The notes under the pieces are model-generated. The model searched no databases. It saw only the letters and a list, made by a program, of their open reading frames with translations, and was not told the origin of the DNA. The translations under genes were made by a program, and so were the position numbers. This document shows positions 1-12,613 of a stretch of 64,000 nt of DNA, in pieces (the first letter of the stretch is position 1; each line of letters starts with the position of its first letter). The stretch lies in the NCBI RefSeq assembly GCF_031178445.1, contig NZ_JAPSIY010000010.1, positions 1-64,000 of the forward strand. Reading direction: 5' to 3'. The DNA is from Microbacterium sp. (GTDB lineage Bacteria; Actinomycetota; Actinomycetes; Actinomycetales; Microbacteriaceae).

Positions 1-2
1 AC

Positions 3-1757
3 GAGATCGTCGACGCGCTCGCGGCCGGCGACGCCGCTGCGGCGTTCCCTGCGGTCGACCGTGTCGTGCAGACCGGGCAGGATCCGCGGCGCTTCGTCGA
101 CGACCTCCTCGAGCGGATGCGCGACCTGATCGTCATCGCCGCCGTCGGCGACGGGGCATCGGCGGTGCTGCGCGGTCTGCCCGAAGACGAACTGCAGCGC
201 ATGCGCGGTCAGGCGACAGCCTTCGGTGCTGCCCGCCTCTCGCGCACCGCCGACGTGGTCAGTCAGGCACTCGACGACATGACCGGCGCGACGTCGCCGC
301 GGCTGCACCTCGAACTGATGGTCGCGCGCGTGCTCGCCGCCTCCGCAGCCACCCCCTCGCCTGGCACCGGTGCGCAGGAGGCCGGCGCCCGACCGTCCGG
401 CGCCGCCCAGGCCGCTGGACGACCCTCAATGGCGCAGGCGTCGCCGCCTACGGCGCAGGCGTCCCCGACACCGGCGCAGACGCCCGCACCCGTCGCGAGC
501 CCGCGCCCGGCTTCGTCGCCCGCGGCAGCGGCCGACGCGGGTTCCGCGATGAAGGCAGACACCTCGGAGCCGCCGAGCTCGACGACGCAGCCGGATTCCG
601 CCGCGCCCGCAGACCCGGCCGTGTCCGCCGCGGTGTCGTCCGGCAGCGCTCCTGAGGCATCGGCAGCACCTGCCGCCGACCGTGCAGCCGAGGACGGCGC
701 CGGCGATGCGAAGGTTTCCACCCCGGCATCCGCGGACTCGGGCCCGGTGACGATCGACCGCATCAACGAGGCGTGGCCGTCCGTCCTGAAGCGGCTCGAG
801 ACGATCAGCCGGCCGTCGTGGCTGATCGTCACCGGCGTGCAGCCGCTCGCGTACGATCCCGACAGTGAAGTCCTCACCATCGGCTTCGCCAGCGCGAGCG
901 ATGTCCCGCGATTCAAAGGCACCAAGCCGGGTGAAGGCACGTCCGATCATCTGCGCACCGCCATCGAGCAGGAACTGGGTGTACGGGTGAAGTACCGCCC
1001 CGCTCCGCTGCCGCCGGGCGGCGGGGGAGGAGGCACGGCGTCGTCGGGCCCGTCATCGCCCCCGCAGGGCGATCCGGCAGGCTCACGTCCTGCACCCGAT
1101 CCCAAGTCCGAACAGGCCGCCGGGGCCGCGCAACGCGACTCCACCACGACCGCCGGCCGGGGGCGCGTCGATGATTCGCCCGCTGCAGGGTGGGCGAACC
1201 CCATGCAGAGCGCCACTCCGCTCGGCGAGCAGAACTCGGCAGGTGCTGCATCCGCGCGCTCGGGGTCCTCACGATCCGCATCGGCCGCCGTCACGGAATG
1301 GGCGGTCGCGCCCATTCCGGCCTCCGCCCCAGCGCCCGCTCCGACCGCGACGATGACCGCGCCTCCGCAGCAGTTCCCGGTCGACGAGGAACCCGCCGAG
1401 GTCGAGGCCGCCGCTTCCGCGCCCCGGCCTCCGGTCGACGGCGCCGTCGACGACGTGCCGCCGATCGACGACTACCCTCCGTTCGACGACGAGCCGCCTT
1501 ACGACCCGCTGTACGACGGACCCGAGCCGCCGGCGCCGTCGAAGCGGCCCACGACGCCACAGTCCCAGGATCGACAGCCGAAGGCGTCCGACAGCCCCTC
1601 CGCGCATGAGGTCCCGCAGACCGCCGCCCCGGTCGTGACGGCTCGCTCCGCCGCACCAGGTGGCGTGCAGCGCTACGGCGAGGCCGTCGTGCGCCAGGTG
1701 CTCGGTGCCACCTTCCTGCGTGAAGAGCCCTACCAGCCCCAGACGAGGTTCAACTGA
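3..1757 (+). CDS. dnaX: DNA polymerase III subunit gamma/tau, C-terminal part (5' end outside window)
   Basis: Frame is open from base 3 ([44 protein letters not shown]), typical DnaX domain III, followed by a long Ala/Pro-rich tail; directly upstream of recR. Confidence 0.9.
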   Translation, partial: EIVDALAAGDAAAAFPAVDRVVQTGQDPRRFVDDLLERMRDLIVIAAVGDGASAVLRGLPEDELQRMRGQATAFGAARLSRTADVVSQALDDMTGATSPRLHLELMVARVLAASAATPSPGTGAQEAGARPSGAAQAAGRPSMAQASPPTAQASPTPAQTPAPVASPRPASSPAAAADAGSAMKADTSEPPSSTTQPDSAAPADPAVSAAVSSGSAPEASAAPAADRAAEDGAGDAKVSTPASADSGPVTIDRINEAWPSVLKRLETISRPSWLIVTGVQPLAYDPDSEVLTIGFASASDVPRFKGTKPGEGTSDHLRTAIEQELGVRVKYRPAPLPPGGGGGGTASSGPSSPPQGDPAGSRPAPDPKSEQAAGAAQRDSTTTAGRGRVDDSPAAGWANPMQSATPLGEQNSAGAASARSGSSRSASAAVTEWAVAPIPASAPAPAPTATMTAPPQQFPVDEEPAEVEAAASAPRPPVDGAVDDVPPIDDYPPFDDEPPYDPLYDGPEPPAPSKRPTTPQSQDRQPKASDSPSAHEVPQTAAPVVTARSAAPGGVQRYGEAVVRQVLGATFLREEPYQPQTRFN

Positions 1758-2350
1758 TGTACGACGGCATCGTCCAGGAGCTGATCGACGAGTTCGGCAG
1801 GCTTCCCGGCATCGGTCCGAAGTCGGCGCAGCGCATCGCCTTCCACATCCTGCAGACCCCGAGCTTCGACGTGGCGCGGCTCGCCGAGCTGCTCACCGAC
1901 GTGCGTGCCCGCGTGCGGTTCTGCGAGGTGTGCGGCAACGTCTCCGAGCAGGATCGCTGCGCGATCTGCCGCGATCCGCGCCGCAACCCCGAGCTGATCT
2001 GCGTCGTCGAAGACGCGAAGGATGTCGCCGCGATCGAGCGCACTCGCGAGTTCCGGGGTCTCTACCACGTGCTGGGCGGCGCCATCAGCCCCATCGCCGG
2101 CGTCGGCCCTGACGACCTGCGCATCGCGCAGCTCATGTCCCGGCTCGCCGACGGCACTGTGCAGGAGGTGATCCTCGCCACCAACCCGAACCTCGAGGGC
2201 GAGGCCACCGCGAGCTACCTGAGCCGGCTGCTCACCAGCATGCAGATCGCGGTGTCGCGGCTCGCGTCCGGCCTGCCCGTGGGCGGCGATCTGGAGTACG
2301 CCGACGAGGTCACCCTCGGGCGCGCCTTCGAAGGGCGTCGACGGCTGTGA
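1757..2350 (+). CDS. recR: Recombination protein RecR
   Basis: [33 protein letters not shown]4 zinc finger ([16 protein letters not shown]), Toprim; coupled to dnaX. Confidence 0.97.
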   Translation: MYDGIVQELIDEFGRLPGIGPKSAQRIAFHILQTPSFDVARLAELLTDVRARVRFCEVCGNVSEQDRCAICRDPRRNPELICVVEDAKDVAAIERTREFRGLYHVLGGAISPIAGVGPDDLRIAQLMSRLADGTVQEVILATNPNLEGEATASYLSRLLTSMQIAVSRLASGLPVGGDLEYADEVTLGRAFEGRRRL

Positions 2351-3342
2351 GCGCGGTGCACGCCGGCTTCACCCGCAAGGGCTGGATCCTCTTCGCCATC
2401 ATGGCGTTCGTCTGGGGGATCACCTATCTCTTCATCAAAGAGGCGGTCGAATCCTTCTCGCCGCCCGCGGTCGTCGCCGGACGCACCCTGCTCGGCGGTC
2501 TCGTCCTGCTCCCGTTCGCGATCCGCAGCGGCGCGCTGAAAGCGGCGTGGAAGTACTGGCCGTGGGTTCTCGCCTTCGGCCTGGTGGAGATGGCAGGGCC
2601 CTTCCTGCTGCTCAGCCACGCCGAGACCCAGTTGCCCTCCGGAATCACTGGGCTGCTCGTCGCCACCGTGCCGCTCTTCGCGGTGCTCATCGCCCTGCTG
2701 CGGGGCGACCGCACCGCCCTCGCCCCGGTGCGGCTGGGCGGGCTGCTGCTGGGATTCGCCGGCGTCGCCGTCGTCGTCGCCGGCCCCGGACTCTTCCCGC
2801 ACGGCGCCGGCAGCCTCGTCGCGATCGGCGAGATCATGCTCACCGCGCTGATGTACGCGATCGCGCCGTTCATCATCGCCCACAAGCTGAAGGACGTGCC
2901 CTCCATCGGCACGATCACCCTCGCCCTGTTCGCGATCGGGCTCGCCTACCTGCCCGTCGCCCTGCTCACCCAGCACGAGGTCCCGACACTGCGCTCCACC
3001 GTCTCGCTCGGGCTGCTCGGCGTGGTCTGCACGGCGCTGGCGTTCGTCGCCTTCTTCGCGCTCATCCGCGAGGTGGGTCCGGTGCGTGCGCCGCTGTTCA
3101 CCTACGTCAACCCCATCGTCGCCGTCGTGCTCGGCACCATCGTGCTGGCCGAGCCCGTCACGCCCGGCCTGCTCATCGGCTTCCCGATCGTGCTGATCGG
3201 ATGCTGGCTCGCCGCCACCGGCGGGAGGCTCAGGCCCCGGGCATCCGCCCCCGATCTCACCACGGGGCCCGTGACGACGCCCGAGACGGCCGAGGCGATC
3301 GTCTCCGAGGGCGCGACTCCCGACCTCGATGGGCGTCGCTGA
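2347..3342 (+). CDS. EamA/DMT family transporter
   Basis: Ten-TM-like hydrophobic [43 protein letters not shown]. Confidence 0.85.
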   Translation: MSAVHAGFTRKGWILFAIMAFVWGITYLFIKEAVESFSPPAVVAGRTLLGGLVLLPFAIRSGALKAAWKYWPWVLAFGLVEMAGPFLLLSHAETQLPSGITGLLVATVPLFAVLIALLRGDRTALAPVRLGGLLLGFAGVAVVVAGPGLFPHGAGSLVAIGEIMLTALMYAIAPFIIAHKLKDVPSIGTITLALFAIGLAYLPVALLTQHEVPTLRSTVSLGLLGVVCTALAFVAFFALIREVGPVRAPLFTYVNPIVAVVLGTIVLAEPVTPGLLIGFPIVLIGCWLAATGGRLRPRASAPDLTTGPVTTPETAEAIVSEGATPDLDGRR

Positions 3343-3473
3343 CAGCACCACCGAAGTCCCGCGCGAGTCGCGGGGTCGCCGTCACATGCGCCGGACCGCA
3401 TGAGGCTCGTCCGTAGAATGTGCGTGGGCGGATCCGCCCGACGACACTGCGCCCTTCGAACTCAGGAGTGAAC

Positions 3474-4760
3474 GTGGCCCTGATCGTGCAGAAGTACGGC
3501 GGCTCGTCCGTCGCCGACGCCGAGAGCATCAAGCGCGTCGCTAAGCGCATCGTCGACACGCGCCGCGCCGGGCACGACGTCGTGGTGGCAGTGAGCGCGA
3601 TGGGCGACACCACCGACGAGCTCCTCGACCTGGCGAACGAGGTCGCACCCATCCCCGCGCCGCGCGAGCTCGACATGCTGCTCTCCAGCGGGGAGCGCAT
3701 CTCGATGGCGCTGCTGGCGATGGCGATCCACTCGATGGGGTTCGAGGCGCGTTCCTTCACCGGAAGCCAGGCCGGCATGATCACCGACGCCAAGCACGGA
3801 GCCGCACGCATCGTGGACGTCACACCGGTGCGCCTTCGTGAGGCGCTCGATGAGGGCGCGATCGTCATCGTCGCGGGCTTCCAGGGCTTCAACCGCGACA
3901 CCCGCGACATCACCACGCTCGGCCGCGGTGGCTCCGACACCACGGCCGTCGCTCTCGCCGCCGCGCTCAACGCCGATGTCTGCGAGATCTACAGCGACGT
4001 CGACGGCATCTACACGGCCGACCCGCGTGTGATCCCGCGCGCCCGCAAGCTCGACAGCATCACCAGCGAGGAGATGCTCGAGCTGGCGGCCAACGGCGCC
4101 AAGGTGCTGTACATCCGAGCCGTCGAGTACGCCCGCCGCCACGGCGTGCTCATCCACGCCCGCTCGACCTTCTCATCGGTCGAGGGCACCTACGTTCTGG
4201 GCGAGGGGCAGAGGTCCCCCCGTGAAACCGAGGGAGCAGTCATGGAAGAACCGATCGTCGCCGGCGTCGCCACCGACCTCACCCAGGCCAAGATCACCGT
4301 CTCCGGCGTGCCGGACGTTCCCGGCAAAGCGGCCGAGATCTTCACCGTCGTGGCGAAGTCCGGTGCCAATGTGGACATGATCGTGCAGAACGTGTCGGCG
4401 GCATCTACCGGTCGCACCGACATCTCCTTCACCCTCCCCAAGGCCGACGCGGCCACCGCTCTCAAGGCGCTCGCCGGTGAGAAGGCCCGCATCGGCTTCG
4501 AGAACCTGCTGCATGACGATCAGATCGGCAAGCTCTCCGTCGTCGGTGCGGGAATGCGCACGCACTCCGGCGTCTCGGCGACGCTGTTCGAGGCGCTCAG
4601 CGAGGGCGGCATCAACATCGAGATGATCTCCACCTCCGAGATCCGCATCTCGGTGGTGCTGCGCGGCGACGACCTCGCCGAGGCCGCCCGTGCCGTGCAC
4701 GCCGCCTACGGTCTCGACAGCGAGATCGAGGCGATCGTGCACGCCGGCACCGGTCGCTGA
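3474..4760 (+). CDS. lysC: Aspartate kinase
   Basis: GTG start [26 protein letters not shown]; kinase plus tandem ACT domains; upstream of asd. Confidence 0.95.
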   Translation: MALIVQKYGGSSVADAESIKRVAKRIVDTRRAGHDVVVAVSAMGDTTDELLDLANEVAPIPAPRELDMLLSSGERISMALLAMAIHSMGFEARSFTGSQAGMITDAKHGAARIVDVTPVRLREALDEGAIVIVAGFQGFNRDTRDITTLGRGGSDTTAVALAAALNADVCEIYSDVDGIYTADPRVIPRARKLDSITSEEMLELAANGAKVLYIRAVEYARRHGVLIHARSTFSSVEGTYVLGEGQRSPRETEGAVMEEPIVAGVATDLTQAKITVSGVPDVPGKAAEIFTVVAKSGANVDMIVQNVSAASTGRTDISFTLPKADAATALKALAGEKARIGFENLLHDDQIGKLSVVGAGMRTHSGVSATLFEALSEGGINIEMISTSEIRISVVLRGDDLAEAARAVHAAYGLDSEIEAIVHAGTGR

Positions 4761-4894
4761 CCCACTGGCATCCGCATCGACCGAGCGGCATCCGTCACTC
4801 CGGCGGGCGGCGGGATCGACCGCACGCGTCCCGCGGAGGGAGACATCTCGCAGCTCGACCCCACGGCCACGGGGTAGACTCACCGCAACCCTGA

Positions 4895-6040
<1,146 letters not shown>

Positions 6041-6112
6041 GCCCGTCAGAGCGCCCGTCACAGGGGCCCGGGCGTGTCCGGGAGGGCAGCCCAGGCGAAC
6101 TAGACTGGTCGG

Positions 6113-7585
6113 GTGACTGAATCCGTCGACGTCGTGCTGATCGGTGGTGGCATCATGTCCGCCACGCTGGGAACGCTGCTGCGCGAGCTGCAGCCGGACT
6201 GGAAGATCGTCGCCTTCGAGCGGCTCAGCGACGTGGGTCAGGAGAGCTCCAACCCGTGGAACAACGCGGGCACGGGGCACGCCGCACTGTGCGAGCTGAA
6301 CTACATGCCGCAGGGCAAGGACGGCTCGCTCGATCCTGCGAAGGCCGTGTCGATCAACGAGCAGTTCCAGCAGAGCCGTCAATTCTGGTCGTCGCTGGTC
6401 GAGCGCGGTGTGCTGGATGCTCCCTCGACCTTCATCAACTCCACACCGCACATGACGTTCGTGCGCGGCGAGAAGGATGTCGCGTACCTGAAGGCCCGCT
6501 ACGAGATCCTCAAGCAGCAGCCGCTGTTCGAGGGCATCGAGTACAGCGAGGATTCCCGCGTCATCAACAAGTGGGCCCCACTGCTCATGCAGAAGCGGCG
6601 CAAGGGCGAGCCGTTCGCCGCCACGCGCGTGCCCTCCGGGACCGACGTCGACTTCGGTGCTCTCACGCACCAGCTGTTCGATCACCTCGCGAACTCGGGT
6701 GCCCAGGTGCGCACCGAGCACGAGGTGCGCTCCTTGAAGCGCCAGAAGGACGGCAGCTGGCTGGTCAAGTACCGCCACACCGTCGGTCGCACTCCCGGTG
6801 AGGTCAAGGCCCGCTTCGTGTTCGTGGGTGCCGGCGGCTGGGCGCTCAAGCTGCTGCAGAACAGCGGCATCCCCGAGATCAAGGGCTACGGTGTCTTCCC
6901 CATCGGCGGGCAGTTCCTCAAGACGACGAATCCGGCTGTCGTGGCGCAGCACAAGGCCAAGGTGTACTCGCAGGCCTCCGTGGGCGCTCCGCCCATGTCG
7001 GTGCCGCACCTCGATGCGCGCGTCGTCGACGGAGAGTCGTCGCTGCTGTTCGGACCGTTCGCGACTTTCAGCCCCAAGTTCCTGAAGCACGGCTCCATGC
7101 TCGACCTCGTGACGCAGGTGCGCCCGCACAACCTGTGGCCGATGCTGCGGGTCGCCTTCGCGAACCCCGACCTCATCACCTACCTGGTCGGCGAGCTGCT
7201 CAAGAACCACGCCAAGAAGGTCGACAGCCTGCGCACCTTCATGCCGACCGCGAAGGACGAGGACTGGACGATCATCCAGGCCGGCCAGCGCGCCCAGGTG
7301 ATGAAGAAGGACCCTGAGAAGGGCGGCATCCTGCAGTTCGGCACCGAGGTGATCACCTCTCAGGACGGCACGATCGCCGGACTGCTCGGCGCGTCGCCCG
7401 GAGCATCCACCGCGGTGCCGATCATGCTCGGGCTGCTGCGCCGCTGCTTCCCGGAGCAGTACGCCGGCTGGGAGCCGACGCTGCGCGAGCTCATTCCCAC
7501 CATGGGCGAGAACCTCAACGAAGACGCCGATGCGGCCGAGCAGTCGATGAGCGCCACGGCATCCGCACTCTCCCTCACGGCCTGA
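6113..7585 (+). CDS. mqo: Malate:quinone oxidoreductase
   Basis: VDVVLIGGGIMSATLGTLLRELQPDWKIVAFERL...NPWNNAGTGHAALCELNY. Confidence 0.96.
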   Translation: MTESVDVVLIGGGIMSATLGTLLRELQPDWKIVAFERLSDVGQESSNPWNNAGTGHAALCELNYMPQGKDGSLDPAKAVSINEQFQQSRQFWSSLVERGVLDAPSTFINSTPHMTFVRGEKDVAYLKARYEILKQQPLFEGIEYSEDSRVINKWAPLLMQKRRKGEPFAATRVPSGTDVDFGALTHQLFDHLANSGAQVRTEHEVRSLKRQKDGSWLVKYRHTVGRTPGEVKARFVFVGAGGWALKLLQNSGIPEIKGYGVFPIGGQFLKTTNPAVVAQHKAKVYSQASVGAPPMSVPHLDARVVDGESSLLFGPFATFSPKFLKHGSMLDLVTQVRPHNLWPMLRVAFANPDLITYLVGELLKNHAKKVDSLRTFMPTAKDEDWTIIQAGQRAQVMKKDPEKGGILQFGTEVITSQDGTIAGLLGASPGASTAVPIMLGLLRRCFPEQYAGWEPTLRELIPTMGENLNEDADAAEQSMSATASALSLTA

Positions 7586-7595
7586 CGGGGCGACC

Positions 7596-8237
7596 GTGGC
7601 GAAGCTGTACTTCCGCTACGGCGCGATGAACTCCGGCAAGTCGACCGCGCTGCTGCAGGCTGCCTACAACTATGAGGAGCGCGGTCAGCGCGTGCTGCTC
7701 GCCAAGCCGGAGATCGACACGAAGGGCGCCTCGCAGATCGAGAGCAGGCTCGGGATGACGCGCGACGTCGACTTCCTCATCGGCTCCGACGACGATGCGC
7801 GCGCGATGTTCCTGCGTGAGCGTGAGCGGGTGCGCAACGAGGCTCAGGACGAACTGCTCCCCAGCGAGCCGGTCGACGTCGCCTGCCTGCTCATCGACGA
7901 GGCGCAGTTCCTCTCCGCGGAGCAGATCGACGACCTTTTCCGCATCGCGGTGCTCGACGGCATCCCGGTGATGGCCTACGGAATCCGCAACGACTTCCGC
8001 ACTCAGGCCTTCCCCGGCTCCGCGCGTCTGCTGGCGATCGCACATTCGCTCGAGGAGTTGAAGACCATCTGCCGCTGCGGTCGCAAGGCCGTGTTCAACG
8101 GGCGGATCATCGGCGGCCGGTTCGTGTTCGACGGCGACCAGGTCGCGATCGACGGAGCCGGCGATGAGCTCGTCACCACGTACGAGTCGCTGTGCGGCAA
8201 CTGCTATCTCGAGGAGTCCGGCGGCCGCCTGGGCTGA
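7596..8237 (+). CDS. tdk: Thymidine kinase (type II)
   Basis: YGAMNSGKSTALLQAAYNYEERGQRVLL P-loop; IDEAQFLS; zinc-binding cysteines. Confidence 0.9.
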   Translation: MAKLYFRYGAMNSGKSTALLQAAYNYEERGQRVLLAKPEIDTKGASQIESRLGMTRDVDFLIGSDDDARAMFLRERERVRNEAQDELLPSEPVDVACLLIDEAQFLSAEQIDDLFRIAVLDGIPVMAYGIRNDFRTQAFPGSARLLAIAHSLEELKTICRCGRKAVFNGRIIGGRFVFDGDQVAIDGAGDELVTTYESLCGNCYLEESGGRLG

Positions 8238-8415
8238 GGTCGTCACGCCGGCGATCTCTGGACGACGTTCTCCGGGCTACGGCATGTTTCCGCCGCCCGC
8301 AGAGCCCGTTCCCTTCCCGCTTCGCGGCGCCCCTCCCGATGCTCGTTTCGGGGCATCCCTTCGCCCTCGCTGCCCAAGAAGAGCGTTTCGTCCCCGTGGA
8401 AGGGAGGTGATAATC

Positions 8416-8430
8416 TGTGGTCAGACCACA
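8416..8430. promoter_or_regulatory. Perfect palindrome TGTGGTCAGACCACA, probable FadR/GntR operator
   Basis: 7-1-7 perfect inverted repeat, 10 nt before the GntR-family start codon; contains TGGTNNNACCA. Confidence 0.75.
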
Positions 8431-8439
8431 GGAGGACGG

Positions 8440-9168
8440 ATGCCGCAGCCTACGACGCGCGCCTGGCGAACCGTTCTGGAGCGCATCGAACGCGACCTTC
8501 TCGACGGCGTACTCGGTCCCGGTGACCGGCTGCCGTCTGAACGCGACCTCGCCGCAGACCTCGGCGTCGGACGATCCAGCGTTCGCGAGGCTCTGCGTGT
8601 GCTCGAGGTGATGGGACTGATCCGCACCGCGACGGGCTCGGGGCCGCAGGCGGGAGCGATCGTCATCGCCACGCCCTCGGGCGGCATGTCGGCCCTGCTG
8701 CGCCTGCAGGTCGCCGCGCAGGGCTTCCCGCTGGCGGACGTCGTACAGACCCGCCTGGTGCTGGAGGATGCCGTCGCCGCATCCCTCGCCGCCGATCCCG
8801 AGTGCGACCTCGACGCCGTCCACCGCATCCTCGACGTCATGGACGACGACGCCCTCACGGCGGAGGAGTTCCTGGCCCTCGATGCGCAGCTGCACTATGC
8901 GCTCGCCGAGGCGTCGGGCAACACGGTGATCACCGCGATGATGGCGGGGCTGCGCACATCGATCGAGTCCTACGTGCTCGAGGGCGCCGCGCGCGTCGAG
9001 GACTGGGCGGCGATGGCCGAGGGACTGCGCAGCGAGCACCGCGCCATCGTCGGCGCCATCCGCAAGGGCCTGCCTGGCGCGGCGCGCACGCTCGTGCACG
9101 ACCACATCACCGGCTACTACCGCTCGGCCGGGCTCGTGCCCGACGGCCGTGCCGTGATCGCCGACTGA
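8440..9168 (+). CDS. FadR/GntR family transcriptional regulator
   Basis: [47 protein letters not shown] wHTH plus FCD-like C-terminal domain; ATG after GGAGG. Confidence 0.93.
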   Translation: MPQPTTRAWRTVLERIERDLLDGVLGPGDRLPSERDLAADLGVGRSSVREALRVLEVMGLIRTATGSGPQAGAIVIATPSGGMSALLRLQVAAQGFPLADVVQTRLVLEDAVAASLAADPECDLDAVHRILDVMDDDALTAEEFLALDAQLHYALAEASGNTVITAMMAGLRTSIESYVLEGAARVEDWAAMAEGLRSEHRAIVGAIRKGLPGAARTLVHDHITGYYRSAGLVPDGRAVIAD

Positions 9169-9209
9169 ACCACACGCCCGGTCACGGGCTCCGAACGAGA
9201 GGAACACGC

Positions 9210-10469
9210 ATGGTCCAGCGTCAGCTGCCCAAGCCCGCCGAGATCTTCGAGCTGATGAAGTTCAAGGCACCCGAACTGAACGGGAGGAAGCGCAGGCTCG
9301 ACGCGGCCCTCACGATCGCCGATCTGCGCACCATCGCGAAGCGCCGCACCCCGAAGGCCGCCTTCGACTACACCGACGGCGCCGCCGAGGGCGAGCTGTC
9401 GCTGTCCCGCGCCCGACAGGCCTTCGAGGACGTGGAGTTCCACCCCGGCATCCTCAAGCCCGCACCCGACGTCGACACCACGGTCGACATCCTCGACGGC
9501 CCGAGCGCTCTGCCTTTCGGCATCGCCCCGACCGGGTTCACGCGCCTCATGCAGACCGAGGGAGAGGTAGCCGGCGCCGGCGCCGCCGCCGCTGCCGGCA
9601 TCCCGTTCACCCTGTCGACCCTCGGCACCACGTCGATCGAGGGCGTCAAGGAGGCGAACCCGCACGGGCGCAACTGGTTCCAGCTGTACGTCATGCGCGA
9701 CCGCGAGATCTCCTACGAGCTGGCGCGTCGAGCGGCGGCGGCCGGCTTCGACACGCTGCAGTTCACCGTCGACACACCTGTGGCCGGCGCCCGCCTTCGC
9801 GACAAGCGCAACGGCTTCTCGATCCCGCCGCAGCTCACCCTCGGCACCATCATCAACGCCATCCCGCGCCCGTGGTGGTGGTTCGACTTCCTCACCACGC
9901 CGAAGCTCGAATTCGCGTCGCTGAGCACCACGGGCGGCACGGTGGGCGAACTGCTCGACGCAGCCATGGACCCCACGATCAGCTACGAGGATCTCGCGGT
10001 CATCCGCGACATCTGGCCGGGCAAGATCGTGATCAAGGGCGTGCAGAACGTCGAGGACTCGGTGCGCCTGAAGGACGCCGGCGTCGACGGCATCATCCTG
10101 TCGAACCACGGCGGGCGTCAGCTCGACCGCGCCCCCATCCCGTTCCACCTGCTCCCGCACGTGCGCAAGGAGGTCGGCGACGATTTCACCGTCATGATCG
10201 ACACCGGCATCATGAACGGCGCCGACATCGTGGCATCCGTCGCCCTCGGCGCCGACTTCACGCTGATCGGCCGCGCCTACCTCTACGGCCTGATGGCGGG
10301 CGGCCGTCAGGGCGTCGACCGCACGATCGCCATCCTGCGCGCCGAGATCGAGCGCACCATGCGCCTGCTCGGCGTCTCGTCGCTGGCCGAGCTCGAGCCG
10401 AAGCACGTCACCCAGCTCGCACGACTCGTCCCCGTCGCCGGTGCGGCCGCCGAGGTCGCCGCGCGCTGA
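9210..10469 (+). CDS. lldD: Alpha-hydroxy-acid oxidizing protein (L-lactate dehydrogenase-like FMN enzyme)
   Basis: [18 protein letters not shown]...[34 protein letters not shown]; downstream of GntR regulator. Confidence 0.85.
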   Translation: MVQRQLPKPAEIFELMKFKAPELNGRKRRLDAALTIADLRTIAKRRTPKAAFDYTDGAAEGELSLSRARQAFEDVEFHPGILKPAPDVDTTVDILDGPSALPFGIAPTGFTRLMQTEGEVAGAGAAAAAGIPFTLSTLGTTSIEGVKEANPHGRNWFQLYVMRDREISYELARRAAAAGFDTLQFTVDTPVAGARLRDKRNGFSIPPQLTLGTIINAIPRPWWWFDFLTTPKLEFASLSTTGGTVGELLDAAMDPTISYEDLAVIRDIWPGKIVIKGVQNVEDSVRLKDAGVDGIILSNHGGRQLDRAPIPFHLLPHVRKEVGDDFTVMIDTGIMNGADIVASVALGADFTLIGRAYLYGLMAGGRQGVDRTIAILRAEIERTMRLLGVSSLAELEPKHVTQLARLVPVAGAAAEVAAR

Positions 10470-10493
10470 GCGTCTGTCGGCATCTCGCCGAGA

Positions 10494-10540
10494 ACAGGAG
10501 ATCCACCCGGAACAGGACGTTTCCGGGTGGATCTTCCTGC
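10494..10540. terminator. Bidirectional hairpin between convergent genes
   Basis: AGATCCACCCGGAA ... TTCCGGGTGGATCT inverted repeat. Confidence 0.75.
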
Positions 10541-10577
10541 TCTCGCGGGATCGCCTGTTCCGGCGACGTGGATGCGG

Positions 10578-11351
10578 TCAGCGGATGACCGGCGCCGGCA
10601 GCGTCTCCAGCAGCGCGTCGAGCTTGTCAGCCGTGTCCTCCCAGCCCTCGACGGCCACCGAGGGCACGCCGATCGCGAGGACGGGGTAGTCGTTGCCGCC
10701 CTCATCGAGACGGTCGCCGTAGAAGAGCATCTCCGCAAGCGGGATGCCGGTGTGGGCGGTCAGCTCGCGCATGCCGAACGCCTTGTCGATGCCCGCGCGA
10801 GTGATGTCGATGGAGGTCGATCCGCCGGATCGCACCTCCAGACCGGGCAGCCGGGCCGCCACGGCGTCGCGCAAAGCCGCGCGCTTCGCCCCATCCGGAT
10901 CCCAGGCGTGCTTCGCATCGCGCGGCGCCTGCTGTCCCAGCGCCGAGAAGGTGATCTGCGAACCGCGGTCCTCGAGGATCTCGCCCCACGGCTGCGCCTC
11001 CCACAGGCCCAGGTGGACCGCCTCCTCACGCAGTGCCGTCATCGCCGCATCCTTCTCGTCGTCCGAGAGGTCATGGGCATATACGGGGGCGAAGTCGGAG
11101 CCGTCATGGCGCAGGTAGCGCGTGCCGCAGGTGGGCAGCAGGTGCAGGCGGGCCAGATCGGATGCCGTGGCAGCGCCGAGACGCGAGATCACCTGCGTGC
11201 GGAACTGCTCCTCGTTGCCCCCTGAGATCACGGCGACGTCGACGCGCTGCAGAAGAGCGATCAGAAGGTCGGCGATGCGGTCGTCGATGCGGCCCTTCGA
11301 GGGCGCCAGTGTGTCGTCGAGGTCGAAGGCGACCAGGCGAGGTGCAGTCAT
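10578..11351 (-). CDS. HAD-IIB family hydrolase / phosphomannomutase-like
   Basis: MTAPRLVAFDLDDTLAPSKGRIDDRIADLLIALLQ; HAD DxD motif. Confidence 0.88.
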   Translation of the reverse strand: MTAPRLVAFDLDDTLAPSKGRIDDRIADLLIALLQRVDVAVISGGNEEQFRTQVISRLGAATASDLARLHLLPTCGTRYLRHDGSDFAPVYAHDLSDDEKDAAMTALREEAVHLGLWEAQPWGEILEDRGSQITFSALGQQAPRDAKHAWDPDGAKRAALRDAVAARLPGLEVRSGGSTSIDITRAGIDKAFGMRELTAHTGIPLAEMLFYGDRLDEGGNDYPVLAIGVPSVAVEGWEDTADKLDALLETLPAPVIR

Positions 11352-11473
11352 GGTGGTTATAAGGATAGTCGAGGGGGCTGTGAGGGGAGGGGGAGAGGGG
11401 GTGCGTCCCCACGACCACTCCGCGCGCCGCCGGTTCCTCCGGCCGCGGGGCCCGGCTGACATCCTCGGGCATA

Positions 11474-11518
11474 CGAAAAAGGAGGGGATCCGCTTCCGGC
11501 GGATCCCCTCCTTTTTCG
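11474..11518. terminator. Bidirectional intrinsic terminator downstream of tRNA-Pro
   Basis: CGAAAAAGGAGGGGATCCGC-TTCC-GGCGGATCCCCTCCTTTTTCG perfect stem with flanking A/T tracts. Confidence 0.9.
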
Positions 11519-11525
11519 CATGCTG

Positions 11526-11599
<74 letters not shown>

Positions 11600-11677
11600 T
11601 GGCAACCGTTCAAGTCTACATGCTCCGCGGTCGAGCACCGAATCGAGGGCGGGGCGGGGCGCGGCGGCCGCGGCCGG

Positions 11678-12613
11678 TCAGGAGCGCGCGGTCAGCGTCA
11701 GCAGAGTCGCCTCAGGGCGGCAGGCGAAGCGCACCGGCGCGTAGATCGAATGCCCGCAGCCGGCGCTCACGTTCAGTGGAACCGAGCGGCCGAAGTGCGA
11801 CCACTCGCTCAGACCCTTCGCCTGCTTCAGGGGGATGTCGCAGTTGGCGACGAGCGCCCCGAAACCGGGCAGGCAGACCTGCCCGCCATGCGTGTGGCCG
11901 CCGAAGATCGCATCGGCGCCCAGATCGACGAAGCCGTTCAGCACGCGCTGGTACGGCGCATGGGTCACACCGATCGAGGACGTTCCCTCGGGGCGAGGCC
12001 CGAGCTTCTCGAGCGCAGAGGGCAGGACCTCGAGGTCGTCCCAATCCCGGTGCGCGTCATCGACCCCGAAGAAGTCGATTGTCGACCCCGCCACCTGCAA
12101 GCGCACGGCCGCGTTGTTCAGGTCGGCCCAGCCCAGCTCATCCGTGAAGAACGCATCCATGGCGTCGGTGTCGAGCGACTGCCCGCTTCTGACCCGCTGC
12201 GACGGACCGGCGAAATAGAGCAGGGGGTTTCGCGGCGCGGGCGCGGTCAGATCGTTCGAGCCGTGCACGAACACACCGGGGATGCCGGCGAGCGGCGCGA
12301 ACGCCCGGCGGATGCCGGCGAGCCCCTCTACATGTCCGAGGTTGTCACCCGTGTTCACGACCAGGTCGGGCTCGAGCTCGGCGAGTGACGCCAGCCACTC
12401 CTGCTTGCGACGCTGCCACGGAGCCATGTGCGCATCCGAGATGTGCAGCACGCGGATCGGCGCGCTGCCGGGGGCGAGGGCGGGCGCCGAGACCTCGCGA
12501 ACCGTGAAGAGGTACCGCTCGATTCCTATGCCCCAGATCGCGGCCGCTGCGCCCGCGGCCCCCACCGCGCCGAGCGCGATGAGGGCCGGGTGCGCTGACC
12601 GGGTGACGGTCAA
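11678..12613 (-). CDS. Metallophosphoesterase
   Basis: IRVLHISDAHM...LVVNTGDNL...GGHTHGGQ calcineurin-like motifs, N-terminal TM. Confidence 0.92.
   Translation of the reverse strand: MTVTRSAHPALIALGAVGAAGAAAAIWGIGIERYLFTVREVSAPALAPGSAPIRVLHISDAHMAPWQRRKQEWLASLAELEPDLVVNTGDNLGHVEGLAGIRRAFAPLAGIPGVFVHGSNDLTAPAPRNPLLYFAGPSQRVRSGQSLDTDAMDAFFTDELGWADLNNAAVRLQVAGSTIDFFGVDDAHRDWDDLEVLPSALEKLGPRPEGTSSIGVTHAPYQRVLNGFVDLGADAIFGGHTHGGQVCLPGFGALVANCDIPLKQAKGLSEWSHFGRSVPLNVSAGCGHSIYAPVRFACRPEATLLTLTARS

Noticed and set aside
263-940. Long minus-strand ORFs opposite dnaX
   Set aside because: Shadow ORFs of high-GC coding DNA, low-complexity Ala/Gly/Arg composition, no motif
2215-3351. 378-aa minus ORF opposite recR/EamA transporter
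   Set aside because: Gly/Asp/Glu/Arg-biased shadow of a clear transporter gene
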